A stretch of DNA of 64,000 nucleotides from Maniola hyperantus (taxonomy: Eukaryota; Arthropoda; Insecta; Lepidoptera; Nymphalidae), in NCBI RefSeq assembly GCF_902806685.2, contig NC_048546.1, forward strand, positions 6,200,001 through 6,264,000, written 5' to 3'. The translations under genes were made by a program, and so were the position numbers. The notes under the pieces were generated by a model. The model saw only the letters and a program-made list of their open reading frames with translations, had not been told where the DNA came from and did not search any database. How positions within the stretch are numbered: the stretch's first letter is position 1; each line of letters begins with the position of its first letter. This document shows, in pieces, positions 32,215 to 43,941 of the stretch.

Positions 32215-32415
32215 CATCATCATGATCAACCCATCATCGGTTCATTATCGGTCTCCTCTTAGTTGGTCTCCATAGTTCTGGCCATAGTCTACCACGCTGG
32301 CCATATGCGGATTAGAAGGATTCACACACCTTTGATAACATTATGGAGAACTCTCAAGCATGCAGGTTTCCTCACCATGTTTTCCTTCACCGTTAAAGCA
32401 AGTGATATTTAATTA
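32215..32415 (-). repeat. SINE fragment, reverse orientation
   Basis: ATCATCATCATGATCAACCC at the tail side, CCACGCTGGCCATATGCGG, GGAGAACTCTCAAGCATGCA, AAGCAAGTGATATTTAATTA: the complement of the body of the SINE at 36821-37128. The tRNA-like head is missing. Confidence 0.62.
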
Positions 32416-33128
32416 ATTAAAACGCACATAAATCTAGATGTAGAAACTTATAATCAGAATAAAAGACGAAAGAGCCTATGACGGTATTACTGACGATCGA
32501 GAACTTTGCTTTTATTTTTAGTATCGGTGTCTGCCTTAATTTGAAAGAGTATCTTTCCATGGCCTCACGGCAACAGGTGAGAGGTTCGGCGCATGCGTGG
32601 CGCGCGCGTCGATACCGCGCCCCGACCTCCGCGCACCTCTGCGACCCTGCTCATTCACACCCGCACACATATCCCAGCCACATACGTACGCCAGTTTACT
32701 ACTACAATTACATTTTCTATATTAAATAACTAATGTCCTCCTTTAGAAATAATCTTAATAAAGCAGAACCTACAAATATAATGGTAGGTACTATAGCTGA
32801 TGCCTGCAACTTCGTCCGCGTGGATTTATGGTTTTAAAATAACTTGGGAACTTTTACATTTTTCAAAATAAAAAGCAGTCTATATACATCTCCATGGATG
32901 AAAATTATCTTTAAACTAAGTAAATGCCAACTTCGTACATAATTATTCCCTTAAGTTATCCTGCGGTAATTTCGAAAAATCCAACATTTTTCCTTGCCTA
33001 CATTATAAAAGAACTTCTGTCCAAAATTCAGTGTTCTACATCCAAGAGTTTGGGCTTACTTTTGATGAGTAAGTCAGTGAGTGAGTCAGGGCTTTTCTTT
33101 TTATATACTTAGACTAACTTATTATATA

Positions 33129-33343
33129 CTAGATGATGCCTGCGACTTCGTCCGCATGGATTTAGGTTTTTAAAAATTCTGTGGGAACTCTTCAATTTTC
33201 CGGGATAAAAAGTAGCCTACGTCCTTCCCTGGGATGTAAGCTATCCCTGTACCAAATTTCGTCAAAATCGATTGAACGGTCGAGCTGTGAAAAGTTAGCA
33301 GACAGACAGACAGACACTTTCGCATTTATAATATTAGTATGGA
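33129..33343 (-). mobile_element. Helitron-like element, family A, full length with A/T flanks
   Basis: A|CTAGATGATGCCTGCGACTT ... AGAGCTGTGAAAAGTTAGCA-like block ... ATAATATTAGTATGGA|T. Both termini intact on the minus strand. 215 bp. Confidence 0.75.
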
Positions 33344-33349
33344 TTTAGG

Positions 33350-33550
33350 CTAGCTTATGCCCGCGACTTCATCCATGAGGACTTCATTTTCAAACACCAA
33401 TTTTACCCTCTAGAGGTTAAATTTTCAAAAATACTTTCTTAGCGAATATCTACGTCATGACAGCATGTCAAATTCCAGCCCGATCAGTCCAATAGTTTTA
33501 GCTGTGTTTTGATAGATCAGTCAGTCAGTCACCTTTTCTTTTTCTATACT
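33350..33550 (-). mobile_element. Helitron-like element, family B, adjacent copy
   Basis: CTAGCTTATGCCCGCGACTT ... ACTTTCTTAGCGAATATC ... TCAGTCAGTCACCTTTTCTT. It begins 6 nt after the family A copy at 33129-33343. Confidence 0.6.
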
Positions 33551-34612
33551 TATTTATTATAAATTTAAAAATACCTACCTATGCAGAGCTAGGTATTATC
33601 GTAGTTTAGGCAGAGATCATGGTATGGTAGTGATGATCTCGTCACGTTCCAGGCTTCTATAACAATCTGGGAGCCATAACCCGTGGCAAACAACAATGCG
33701 GCACGTAAGCTTAGGCCTTTAACTGCCTATAATTTAACCAACCCGAATATTGACAAAAGGCTTCACAACGCGTGCACTAAACGATCGATCACTACTCCAC
33801 TAAGTGCCTTAATATGACCGCTTACAAGTTTTATATAAAGGTATAATAATTGACGTTACTGCGAATTTTTTAATAAAAGCTTAGAAACCCTTCATTGAAA
33901 ATAAAAAGAGCCACAAAAACAAATTGGTAAAAATGGTGCTTTAGTTTTTTAGTTACTGAATGGCAAATTTTATAATTTTCAGCCATTGCAGGGTAAATTC
34001 TACGTTTTCTTGCGTTTATTTTCCGAAAGCCCGCATCAAATACCAATCGTCATCGATATAACTTGAAAAATGACGGATAGTCATACTTGTATCCCCTATT
34101 CTTTCTTGAGTGTACTATCTATAAGTATGTCATAAAATGAACGTGTTGTCAATATTTCAAGTTTCTTACTCAAGCGGCTGTGCGTTGATAGGTCAGTCGG
34201 TTAGTCAGGACGAGTGTTTTTATAAGAATTTATAGAATTTGTGCTCGATTCACGTGCGCTTTTATTTTGCTCATCATCATACTTTCTCGTTCGAAAGCAT
34301 CATTAAAACATAAAGGTTTGTCATAAGCTTTGCTAGGTTTTCAATATAACGTAGAGCTTCACTAAGAAAGGATTAATCAGCAAACTAAGCAACTCTGTCC
34401 TTCTTCTTATTTTGCTTTGTGGTTTTCAATAGTGCCACACCGAGCACAATGCAGTTCGCCGATGTTACGTAGAAAACTCTCTCTGTACGTAACGTAGAGA
34501 ACTCTGTCCTTAAAACAAAAAGTTCGCACTCACTACGCTTGCGCTTCTTTGTGCTTCTTTCTAACTTACCGTCAAATTGAAAAAAAATTACATATTTTCA
34601 TATATTATTTAA

Positions 34613-34808
34613 CTAGCTTAATGCTCGCGACTTTGTCCGCGTGAACTGCACAAATTTCGTACCCCTATTTTACCCCCTCAGGGGTTGAATTTTCAAAAAT
34701 CCTTTCCTACGTCATAATAGCTATCTGCATGCCAAATTTCAGCCCGATCCGTTCAGTAGTTTGCGCTGTGCGTTGATAGATCAGTCAGTCAGCTTTTATT
34801 TATATTAG
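34613..34808 (-). mobile_element. Helitron-like element, family B
   Basis: A|CTAGCTTAATGCTCGCGACT ... CCCTCAGGGGTTGAATTTTC ... GATAGATCAGTCAGTCAGC. The 5' end is slightly degraded. Confidence 0.65.
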
Positions 34809-35636
34809 CTTATAAAAGAGAGAGAGAGAATTTGATATAGATAGAATATTCATAATATATACCTATAGAAGGAGATAATACGCAGATTTAAGGCCACATT
34901 GAGCCTGAATCACAGTTTTCAAAAATACATTTTAAATATTTAATTTTTAAGTTTGATGAAAACGCCTCACGTAACATTCCCCCGGGAAATATCCCGAATC
35001 ATACCAGGAAACCAGAATCAAGAAAAGTTGATGCTCAACGCTAAACTTAAACGATGTAGCCATTTGAGCCTGCTTTACCTGGATGTTTCTAAAAGTAGGT
35101 ACGTTTTGACTGATAACTTTTGAAGTGATATAATTCTTGAATGTCTAAGGTACAAAACTTAAAGCAAGTCTTTTAATCTCTAATCAGATAATATTTAGTA
35201 ATACTAAGTAATATTTAAGTAAATTACGCGAAAAGTTGCAATATCGCACATGCATTAGAGAAGGCTGCAGGATTAAAATATGTTTTGTCGGGAACTTGAA
35301 TTGATATTATTTCATAGAATTTACCACATAATGAATGCCTTCCTCGACCTATACCAGACATAAGGTTCTAGAATTTAATATTTAATTAAGTAATTTGCAA
35401 AGCTAAATGAATGCAAAGCATTGTTTGTTCCAGCCTAAATGGTATACCTACATGTTTTACTTAGAAACACTTTTTATTTAATTACATATTCAACTAGGTG
35501 ACCTTTCACGACATATTTTACATACCCAATCCACCCAGTGTGAAATTTCATAGTGTCAGTATTTTGTTCTTGAAACTCCAAATCCTGGTCCTAATTATTG
35601 ACATTTATGCTAGTAGATATCTATAAATAAATAAAT

Positions 35637-36251
35637 AAATCTAAATTAAAAGTACTTAAAAATATTAAAATAAAACATACTAACTTGAATAAACCTTACC
35701 AACTTAAAATTAAACGTCGTCAAAAAGTCCGCCCCTGGTTGCCCCTGGGCCAAAGGTGCCCATTAAGCTGGCACTATTGCCACGCTGGATGGCGATGGAC
35801 AACCTTTGGACCAGGGAGGCCCCAGAGCGCGGATCGCAACCTCTTTCCCTTAGACGACGGCCGATGTCACGCACGAAACCCTTCGCTTCCTCACCCCAGC
35901 AACCCAACGTCTCCACCGCCAGTGGAACAAAGAGGTATTTCCCCAGAAGAGGGGCATATTTAACCCGTTTCTTCGCGCCAGCGGACTTTGCAGCGGCGCA
36001 GGCCTCCCGCGACGTCCTGTCCAAATGGCTTGGCGCGAGGGTGCTAGTGCACGTCGCGTCCCACAGCAGACATTTGCCGTTTTGCCATGAGACGAGCGTC
36101 AAGCCATCTGGACGCTTGCCGTCCGTCTGCACCTTTTGCCCAGGGGCAACCAAGGGCGGACTTTTTGACGACGTTTAATTTTAAGTTGGTAAGGTTTATT
36201 CAAGTTTGTATGTTTTATTTTAATATTTTTAAGTACTTTTAATTTAGATTT
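35637..36251. mobile_element. 615-bp foldback element with 123-bp inverted arms enclosing a protein-domain fragment
   Basis: The left arm 35637-35759 and right arm 36129-36251 are inverted copies with only about three mismatches (visible at CATAC(T/A)AAC, CCC(C/T)TGG, GGC(C/A)AAAGG). The 369-bp centre carries a domain of mobile-element type on the minus strand. The arms contain the 3' end of that frame plus AT-rich non-coding sequence, so the 3' region has been copied, inverted, onto the upstream side. See findings. Confidence 0.88.
35710..36153 (-). pseudogene. Mobile-element domain (KRPDGLTLVSW...WDAT...FVPLAVETLG...RGNSASLMGTF), copy 1
   Basis: An open 147-residue minus-strand frame. Recognisable blocks are DGKRPDGLTLVSW (residues about 11-23), LLWDATCTSTLAPSHL (29-44), KRVKYAPLLGKYLFVPLAVETLG (62-84) and AIQRGNSASLMGTF (117-130), ending GGLFDDV. 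I recall this as a domain following reverse transcriptase in some mobile elements; function unknown to me. The start lies in the inverted arm, so it is a captured fragment, not a complete gene. Another copy, diverged, is at 27890-28290. Confidence 0.6.
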
Positions 36252-36820
36252 AACTTTATTTAATAGAATTAATTGTGTTATTATTATTTTAAGGTATTCA
36301 AAATAAACAATTATTATTAGAGCTTAAAAAAATATATATATTTAAATAGAAATTACTCATTCTTTCTGCTCTACGCCTTTACATCTTGTGGCATTGTTCG
36401 AATGACGCGGGAACAAAACCAATAGGATAACATCTCAGACATTAAACAAAGTACGAGCTTGAATAGCCTGAAATAAGGCTATGTTGATAAACATCGGAGC
36501 ACGATTGAATCTATTCAATGGAGGGAATTTATTGTCAACTGATACCGGTACGACTACAGCCAGCTAGAGGGACAGGGTTTCATAATATTAAATATTTGAA
36601 TAATAAAAGTTTTCTTGAATATCAGCCGGCATGAACTTTCCGGTTTATTTATAACGCGATTAGTTACTCTGAATAGTAAGTATTCATAAGTAAGATTCAT
36701 CATAATAGGTAGGTAAGTATATTTATTCATTGAAACATAGAATCGTTGCTCTATCCTATTCTATAGATATAGATAATACATTATATACCAATACCAGTAT
36801 ATGAGTAGCAATCTTAACCT

Positions 36821-37128
36821 AGGGAGCGGCGATAGCCTGGTGGTTAAGACGTTGGCATCCTATTTGGGGGGGTCAGGGATTCGATCACGGGCACGCACAC
36901 GAGTTATGTGCGTTTAAAGCAATTAAATATCACTTGCTTTAACTATGAAGGAAAACATCGTGAGGCAACCTGTATGCCTGAGAATTCTCCTTTACATTCT
37001 CAAAGGTGCGTGAAGTCTGCCAATCCGCACTTGGCCAGCATGGTGGGCTATGGCCAAATCCTTCTCATTCTGAGAGAAGACCCGTGCTCATAAGTGCGCC
37101 GGCAATGGGTTGATGATGATGATGATGA
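36821..37128 (+). mobile_element. tRNA-derived SINE with GAT-repeat tail
   Basis: The head has an A-box-like TAGCCTGGTGG (36833-36843) and a B-box-like GGGATTCGATC (36877-36887) for RNA polymerase III. The body includes AAGCAATTAAATATCACTTG, CACTTGGCCAGCATGGTGGG and CTCATTCTGAGAGAAGACCC. The tail is TTGATGATGATGATGATGA. Fragments of the same body occur at 18725-18795, 25270-25345, 32215-32415, 40190-40365, 55180-55330 and 59815-59880. The 61-residue frame inside is not a gene. Confidence 0.78.
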
Positions 37129-39230
37129 CTTTTTGCTGCCCATGAAGGTGATTAGTACTATATGTATGAATATATATAGTATGAAAGTACTATAAAATTT
37201 TGAAAACTTTGATTTAAAACTTTACAATTGCTTTGACATTAGGTAGCAGCAAAGATTATTACATCCTATGTCGATGGGTGGCAGTGACAAAGTGAACTCC
37301 TGGCCCTGGGTGTCCGTCCAACCCTAATATAATACTACTCTATGGTGTCCCACAATGACAAACAGGTGACAAAATTACGCTACGCTAAGGCTGCTTTCCA
37401 CCAGATATCTACCTACTATCCTATATTGTTGGATTCAGTCATGATTTAGCGCAAACTATTTGAATTATGAGAGTGTACAATTTCTATTGCTCTATAGGCC
37501 TCAAAAACTCATCACTAGGAAGGTAGGTGATATGAAGCAGAGTACGTTGATAGAGCTAGGCAAGCAAAGGAAGCCATTTTTTACTTGCGTTTTCGTTTCG
37601 TACGAACAGATTCATTGCGCCTCCTGGTTTTCGTTAAAGCATACCTATTACTTACATAATATTACTTCAACCAAGTATTAAAGTAATGTACCCTGGAAAT
37701 TTAGAGTTGTATAACACATTTACCATTCGATACATCTAGATTTATATTGCTATGTAGCTAAACTTTATTATCAGTAGCTATGCGATTAGTGTGTAGATTG
37801 TAATAAGTATGTGATTTTTCATCTACAAATGTAATTGTTCAATGCACCTAAAATATAATTACTATAAAATTATGATTTTATTATAGGTAACCTATAATTT
37901 AAAACTTATAACTTAAAATAGGTAGGTACTATACCTAGTAGGTACTTTGTTATTTTTATCGTTTCAAACCTTGCTAGTAACAATCTCAAATGTGGATCTG
38001 TAACAACAATGTATTTCTCTATCCTAGTGTAAAACGACTAGATTTGAAAAGATACAAGCGAAAATAAAAGGCTATTTCTACCTACTTTATGCACGAAAAA
38101 AGCAAGCGGAGCGTGAGGAAATAGGGGAATAGATGAAATATATTCTCACCTCCGATTCCGGATTCTGTGAGACCTCAGCCTATATGAAAAGCAAATTTTA
38201 TGAATAATACATGAATATGAAATGCCATTTTACTGATTTTGAATAAAGATTCTGCACTCTTTTCTTCAACGGCTAGTCTTCACTTATGGATGCCGCAGGT
38301 ATTCTACGGACTGCTTGCATGAATTATTAATGTTTCTACAAATTTCTGATTCAATGCACTGAATGATTTTAGCTAGGTATGTTATAATGTGACCTTCCTT
38401 TTTTCCAGTAATGAATACGCTTTAAGTGCTGAATTCAAAATAAGGAAAAAATGGCCACACTTTTTACTCAACTAAATAAAAAATAAATAAAGTAAGTAGG
38501 TATTCATTTATTGTACAAACAGCAGCAGAAATAGATTTGCAGGCCACAATAACGCAAATTAATGTGTGAGTAATTGATAACGTATATATAACGTTCTTTT
38601 TCCTTTGTTATATAATCATTATAATATATTATGTCTTAGATTTGATTTTGTTTTCGAAATGTTAACCAATTTAAATGTTAAAGTAGCGTAAGCAATATTA
38701 TGTTTATAATTCTAACTGTTCAATTAAGTTGTAATGTATTACTGACATCTTTTATTAACTTTTCTGAAAAGAACAGGAATTAGACTTCCTTACTATCTAT
38801 TATATTAATATTAAAATTTTATTTAAATTAATGTTAATTTGTTAACAGCTGTTTTATTGGTTTCCTAGAAACATTTTATTGATGCTAAAAGTAGCAAGAG
38901 AAAAAAAAATAGAAATTAAAAAACATCAAGGACAGCAAGAGAGATTTCAACCCTTATATCTCTAATCGTAGGCTAACCGGTTGACAACACAAGGCCAAAC
39001 ATGCGTTAACACGACAGACGATCCTTTGAATCCGTACCGTAATAATATTATAATCCTCATTGCTTTAAATCTATCTATCTATAAATTATAAAAAGTGAAT
39101 TTTACACGCGCAACGCGGTGCATTGACTAAACTGGTTGTGCGTTGTTAATAGCTGTAACGCGATATTTATGTGTGCTATATGTGTGTTTTTGTGTGCATT
39201 ACGCGACACTGTACAGGTGCATAACTAATT
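37129..39230. other. AT-rich intronic stretch, nothing recognised
   Basis: About 2 kb without a recognised repeat or credible coding frame. One of the longer transposon-poor parts of the intron. Confidence 0.4.
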
Positions 39231-39238
39231 GTGTTACT

Positions 39239-39278
39239 GTTTGTTATATTGGGACTAGGTAGTCCCAATATAACAAAC
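39239..39278. repeat. Perfect 19-bp inverted repeat, 2-nt loop
   Basis: GTTTGTTATATTGGGACTA (39239-39257) and its exact complement (39260-39278) separated by GG. Imperfect outer complementarity may extend it: CACTGTACAGG upstream, GTACAGTGTAC downstream. Confidence 0.85.
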
Positions 39279-39400
39279 GTACAGTGTACACACCTATTTA
39301 CATAATAGCGATTGTTGTACATCGTGATAAAGAATATAATACATTACTAATGGAATTATGGAGTCATAGTTTACCTTAATTACATTTTTGAAAATATAAA

Positions 39401-39818
39401 AAAACCGGCCAAGTGCGAGCAAGGCTCGCGCAATGAGGGTACCGTAATACAGTCGTATTTTTTCGACATTTGCACGATACGATGATGCATAAAAATAAAT
39501 AAACATCTGTTTTAGAAGAATGCACAAGTAAAGACCTTTCATATGATACCCCACTTGATATAGTTATCATACTTCGAAAATAGAAAATACTAATTGTTAG
39601 TTCATGACCACAATTTAATTTAATTGTGATGTAACCACAAATTCACATTTTTCTCCAAATATCTGCTATTAGACCTACCTACCCGCCAAATTTCATGATT
39701 CTAGGTCAACGGGAAGTAGGTATCCTGTAGGTTTCTTGACAGAACGACAGACAGACAGACAACAAAGTGATCCTACAAGGGTTTCGTTTTTCCTTTTGAG
39801 GTACGGAACCCTAAAAAT
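39401..39818 (+). repeat. GGCCAAGTGCGAG...GGTACGGAACCCTAAAAA dispersed repeat
   Basis: Ordered blocks: AAAACCGGCCAAGTGCGAGC, CGTATTTTTTCGACATT, AAGACCTTTCATATGATACC, TTCATGACCACAATTTAA, CAAATTTCATGATTCTAGG, CAGACAGACAGAC, AACAAAGTGATCCTACAAGG, GAGGTACGGAACCC. Other copies: 47491-47932, 48345-48800, 58866-59625, fragment 42835-42900. Non-coding, class undetermined. Confidence 0.7.
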
Positions 39819-40189
39819 AGCAAGAGAATCCAAAGTTGACTCGAATAAACCAAGATATACTATGTGTGTGTGTATTTAATTGAGATGGGCTTACCTAATA
39901 CTCAAAGCGTTTTTTCATATTGTTTCTATATGTTTACAGGATATATTTAAGGATATGAAATTTTTGACGAAGAGTGCCTTTTCATATCAGTAATTATAAA
40001 GCTCCAAATAAATATAATGCCAGTTGGCACCCTAATGATCATTACGTTGAACGAAATTATGCGTAACCTACCCTAGCTTTAAAAATAAAACACCATACCA
40101 ACATCAGTCTAATTTCGGGTGACAATTTTCATTAAGTAGGTATGTCTACCTCGAAGTTGTTGCCTATTTTTATCATTTTTTCATTATCA

Positions 40190-40365
40190 TTTCAACACAT
40201 CGCCGGTCTACTACTGAACACATGTCACCTCTCAGAATGACAAGGGTCGAGAAGGTTCGAGGCCATAGTCACCCTGGCCAATGGAGGATTGGCAAACTTC
40301 AAATCAGATCATTATTAGTATATCATTACTAAGATTTCTAAGGCATCCAAGTTTCCTCACGATGT
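40190..40365 (-). repeat. SINE fragment, reverse orientation, diverged
   Basis: CGCCGGTCTACTACTGAACA, CTCAGAATGACAAGGGTC, ATAGTCACCCTGGCCAATGG, GGATTGGCAAACTTC and CAAGTTTCCTCACGATGTTC match the complement of 36930-37110. Confidence 0.55.
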
Positions 40366-40811
40366 TCATATGCATTGGTCAAAAAAGTTATATTTGTATT
40401 GAAATTATGATTTTGTTAAATGACGAAATTCAAAATACTCTATCAGAGACTGGAGAGTTCAGAATTACTCCCTACATCCAAACTTACAAACTTTACCTCT
40501 TTATAATTTTATTAAAAGTAGAAAGGAAGAGAGATGGCTCAAATTTGTAGAGCTACTCTTGTAATTAATAATATTACATAATATGATTAATATAGCTATA
40601 GCATGTAGCAATCGACATACTTTTATTAGGATGACGGGCAATTTTAACCCGGAAACTTGTTCACGCCTAAAACGTCTACGAACACATTTGGTAATCAAAT
40701 CAAATAAACGAACTGTGAAAATGTACAGCAAACAACTACAAAAAGAAAGGGGACTAACGAAGTAGTACACTTAAACGTAGCCAGAAAGAGTTTATAAAAT
40801 TAAGCAGGCAT

Positions 40812-41225
40812 GTGTTCCTTTTACCACTATGTGCACCTCACCTCCCCCGGAGACGCAACGGGCGACAACGCAATCCCGCGCACGTCGCCCGCGTCTCAAC
40901 CTCCGCCTCATCCACTGTGCCCTCTGCTAGTCAGAGGGACACGCGGAGAAACCTCCCCCCTGCCAGGTCATTAGCCATGGCCAACAATATCCCCGAAGAG
41001 AGATTATTAGCCATGTTACCGGGGTGCACCGGCCCGAATACTGCTCTTCCCCTCGGATGCCCAATGCATCCAAAAGGGACCAGCGGCACCCAGGCACACT
41101 GGGAGGTTACCTGGCTGGCACCCCAAAAAAAACCGAGTACTACAAACTCAAACAACGGGAACCACACAGGTAACAATAACAATAATCATAAAACCTACAT
41201 TATGACGGTAGGTATTATGACGTAG
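40812..41225 (+). pseudogene. GC-rich open frame of 137 codons, unidentified, mobile-element-like
   Basis: The frame is Arg/Ser/Pro-rich (VARVSTSASSTVPSASQRD), then CPMHPKGTSGTQAHW, ending in an Asn-rich tail encoded by an AAC/AAT repeat. GC content is well above that of the neighbours, and a 5'-truncated family B Helitron piece starts around 41215. I do not recognise the protein; a LINE 5' region or ORF1 fragment is the likeliest source. No splice support for a jeb exon. Confidence 0.3.
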
Positions 41226-41317
41226 GAAAGGATTTTTGAAAATTCAACCCCTAAGGGGTAAAATAGTGGTTAAAAATTTATGCAGTTCAAGCGGACGAAG
41301 TCGCGAGCATAAGCTAA
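41222..41317 (+). repeat. Helitron family B 3' fragment
   Basis: AAAGGATTTTTGAAAATTCA, CCCCTAAGGGG, GCGGACGAAGTCGCGAGCAT, AAGCTAAT. The 3' terminus is mutated from CTAG to CTAA. Confidence 0.6.
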
Positions 41318-41505
41318 TCTTTAAGTCTATAAGTAATAGGTATTATTTGACCACACTAATTTAATAATAATAGTTTATCTACTTTCATATCTTATAATTT
41401 TCATTATAAAATCAAAATGTGTGACATATTGGCTTAGTTTGTTCACTACTATACTTTAATATTTTAAAAAACATAACACTATTTTGATGTAAATATATTG
41501 TAAAA

Positions 41506-41674
41506 TCCATACTCCATACTTAATATTATATTGCTAGCTTTTCACGGGCCATCCGTTCAACCGATTTTGACGAAATTTGGTACAGAGATAGCTTGCAACC
41601 CGGAAAATCAAAGAGTTCCCACGGGATTTTTTAAAGCCTAAATCCACGCGGACGAACTCGCGGGCATCGTCTAG
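41506..41674 (+). mobile_element. Helitron-like element, family A, internally shortened
   Basis: TCCATAC is duplicated at the start, then AATATTATATTGCTAGCTTTTCACGG (the CTGTCTG tract is missing), AAAGAGTTCCCACGGGATTT, GGACGAACTCGCGGGCATCG, CTAG|T. Confidence 0.62.
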
Positions 41675-42834
41675 TAATGTTATAAAATATTTTTGTCCCT
41701 TACGACACAGTTACGACCTTTTCGCCATCATACGTCGAAGCGAAACAGTAGTAGCAGTAGCAGCAGCTCAGTCATAAGAATGTTATGACGTAGGTACTTT
41801 AACCCTTAGCTAACAGGTCTGTAATAAGGCATTCTAGAGCGAGTGGTGTGAAAACATATTATAAAACCACACGGGCTTCCAACATATAAACATACCAGAA
41901 GTGCAATTAAATATTAATCACGACGTGAATAGGCTTATCGAGAGTTTTTACCTTTTATTATTATTTACCTGACTGCAATATTAACTTGGTTAGGGCATAA
42001 TTGCTTTTGCAACCTCAATCAAAATGGCGACCTAAACACAAAAAGCATTATTTTAATAGTCGTTGGAGTCTCGAGTTAGAACGAGACTAGCTTAAAATTC
42101 ATCAACCACCCGTATTTATACAATTCACTCAAGATGGCTGTCTCGCTATAGAACATGCTACTTCCATTTCAAAAGGGCGCCAAATACAAAATGCGATAGC
42201 AAACATAAATGTATAAAAGCATGTTTTATTATAATAGGTCTGGGCGGAACCTAAGATCTCTCCTAAACAAAGTTGCTATTATGAAATCAATCCATCTAGA
42301 AAAATGTAACAGCAATAAAAGTATAGCATCGAAGTCTTTCGATTTTGCAGCCGTTAAAGCTTAAACTTTTACGAAAGACATAAGTAGGTATACGCCAAGG
42401 CGCCAAATCTGCCTACGCTCTTTCTCTAGAGGTCAATCAAGGACTAACCAGCTCATACATTTGCAGTGTAACTTCATTCGAATTCACGTCACATAATCGG
42501 AAATTTATTTAAGTATAGGTAAAAGTGGGTAAACAACGAAATGCGTAAGCAGAGTAGGTACAAAACCCACAGAAAACTTTTATGGAACATTCCAAGTGTT
42601 TCAAGGGAAGTTTTTGAAATAAGTTAGCTTATTCTTGAAATAAGATATTTTTGTAATACTAATACAGAGAAATAAAATATCAAAGAAAAGCTCTGCATTA
42701 TTTAGAGACGTGCACAGTACCTATCTAGTTCGTTTTCTTAAGAGAAATGACGAAATCAATCATAGAAATAAAACAAACTGAGCGACGTCAAAGGGTCTTA
42801 AAAAGCTCATGTTGTTTTCTTAAAATTTTGAAAA
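41675..42834. other. Intronic stretch, no gene recognised
   Basis: Contains short GTAGCAGTAGCAGCAG-type triplets near 41750 but no credible frame or repeat identity. Confidence 0.35.
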
Positions 42835-43245
42835 AATACGACTGTAGTAAAACGGAACCCTCGGTGTGCGAGCCTGACTCGCAGTTGGCTGGTTTTTTAA
42901 TATTGTCTGTCCTTGTCTTCCTGATGGTTCGGAATAGATAAATTTTCAATCTACTAAGCGTATTTTAAGGCGACTTTAACAAGCACCTAAAACTATGAAA
43001 AGACTAACCTAGGCTTATTCTAGAGTATTTTATATCTCCAAATAACAAAGGGTTTATTAAAATCTAATCACAAGCGCTTAAAATAGGAGGAGCAAAAGCC
43101 ACCTTAAATAGGTATGAAGGAACTAGCGAGACAGGCGTTAATGAGCGCATCTCCGCCGTATTTATCACAATTACAAACAATTGAATAAAACATTGTAATA
43201 TTTTCGACACGGAAAACGCACTCCAGCAACAAATTATCAATCAAA

Positions 43246-43490
43246 GTTGAAAACAAACGCGGGCGTGGAAGCGGGCGGTGTGGCGGCGACGCGGAGGTGC
43301 GCGGGGGCGGCATGCACGGCGCCAGACAGCCTGGCGCGACTGCACGCCGCGGCCGCTCACGATGCATCCCGCGCAGGTGCTCGCCGCCCCCTGGGCCTCG
43401 CACCTCGCGCCACGCGCCACGCGCCTGACCCGTCTGTCTTGTATCCCGAGATGGTTCTTCCGCAAACGATGTGACAACCATACTCTAGAC
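43246..43490. other. GC-rich island inside the jeb intron
   Basis: About 240 bp of CpG-rich sequence (GCGGGCGTGGAAGCGGGCGG, GCGGCGACGCGGAGG, CGCGGCCGCTCACG) in AT-rich surroundings. Overlapping frames of 75-125 residues are open on both strands because of composition. None has convincing splice sites or a known domain. It could be an alternative first exon or promoter, a CpG-rich regulatory element or a foreign insert. Confidence 0.35.
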
Positions 43491-43632
43491 CAAGAATATA
43501 GACGCAGACCACGCTTTGTCCTGGAGTTATGCTACAATCCCACCTAAAGACTTTGAGAGTATAATAACATTAACGCAGACCATGGTTTTTCCTAGTGCCA
43601 TATTTATGACAATAATTATTTACATATCTTCT

Positions 43633-43941
43633 AAATATATAAAAGGAAAAAAGGTGACTGACTGATTGATCTATAAACGCACAGCTCAAACTACTGGACG
43701 GATCACGTAGACATCCGCTAAGAAATAATTTTTGAAAATATTATAAATGCGAAAGTGTGTCTGTCTGTCTGCTAGCTTTTCACGGCCTATCCGTTCAACC
43801 GATTTTAATGAAATTTTGTACAGAAATAGCTTGCATCCCGGGGAAGGACATAGGCTACTTTTTATCCCAAAAAATCAAAGAGTTCCCAAGGGATTTTTAA
43901 AATCCTAAATCCACGCAGGTGCAGCCGCGGGCATCACCTAG
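43633..43941 (+). mobile_element. Chimeric Helitron: family B 5' half joined to family A
   Basis: It begins TCTAAATATATAAAAGGAAA and follows family B to TTTTTGAAAA at about 43738, then switches to family A (TATTATAAATGCGAAAGTGT) and runs to its terminus, GGGCATCACCTAG|T. There is one 5' end and one 3' end. Confidence 0.6.

Noticed and set aside
36877..36887. A genuine tRNA gene at the B-box-like sequence
   Set aside because: A- and B-box-like motifs are present but the acceptor and anticodon stems do not form. The downstream body and GAT tail identify a SINE.
43104..43547. Several overlapping 75-125-residue frames on both strands
   Set aside because: All arise from one CpG-rich island. None has a domain, splice sites or a preferred strand.
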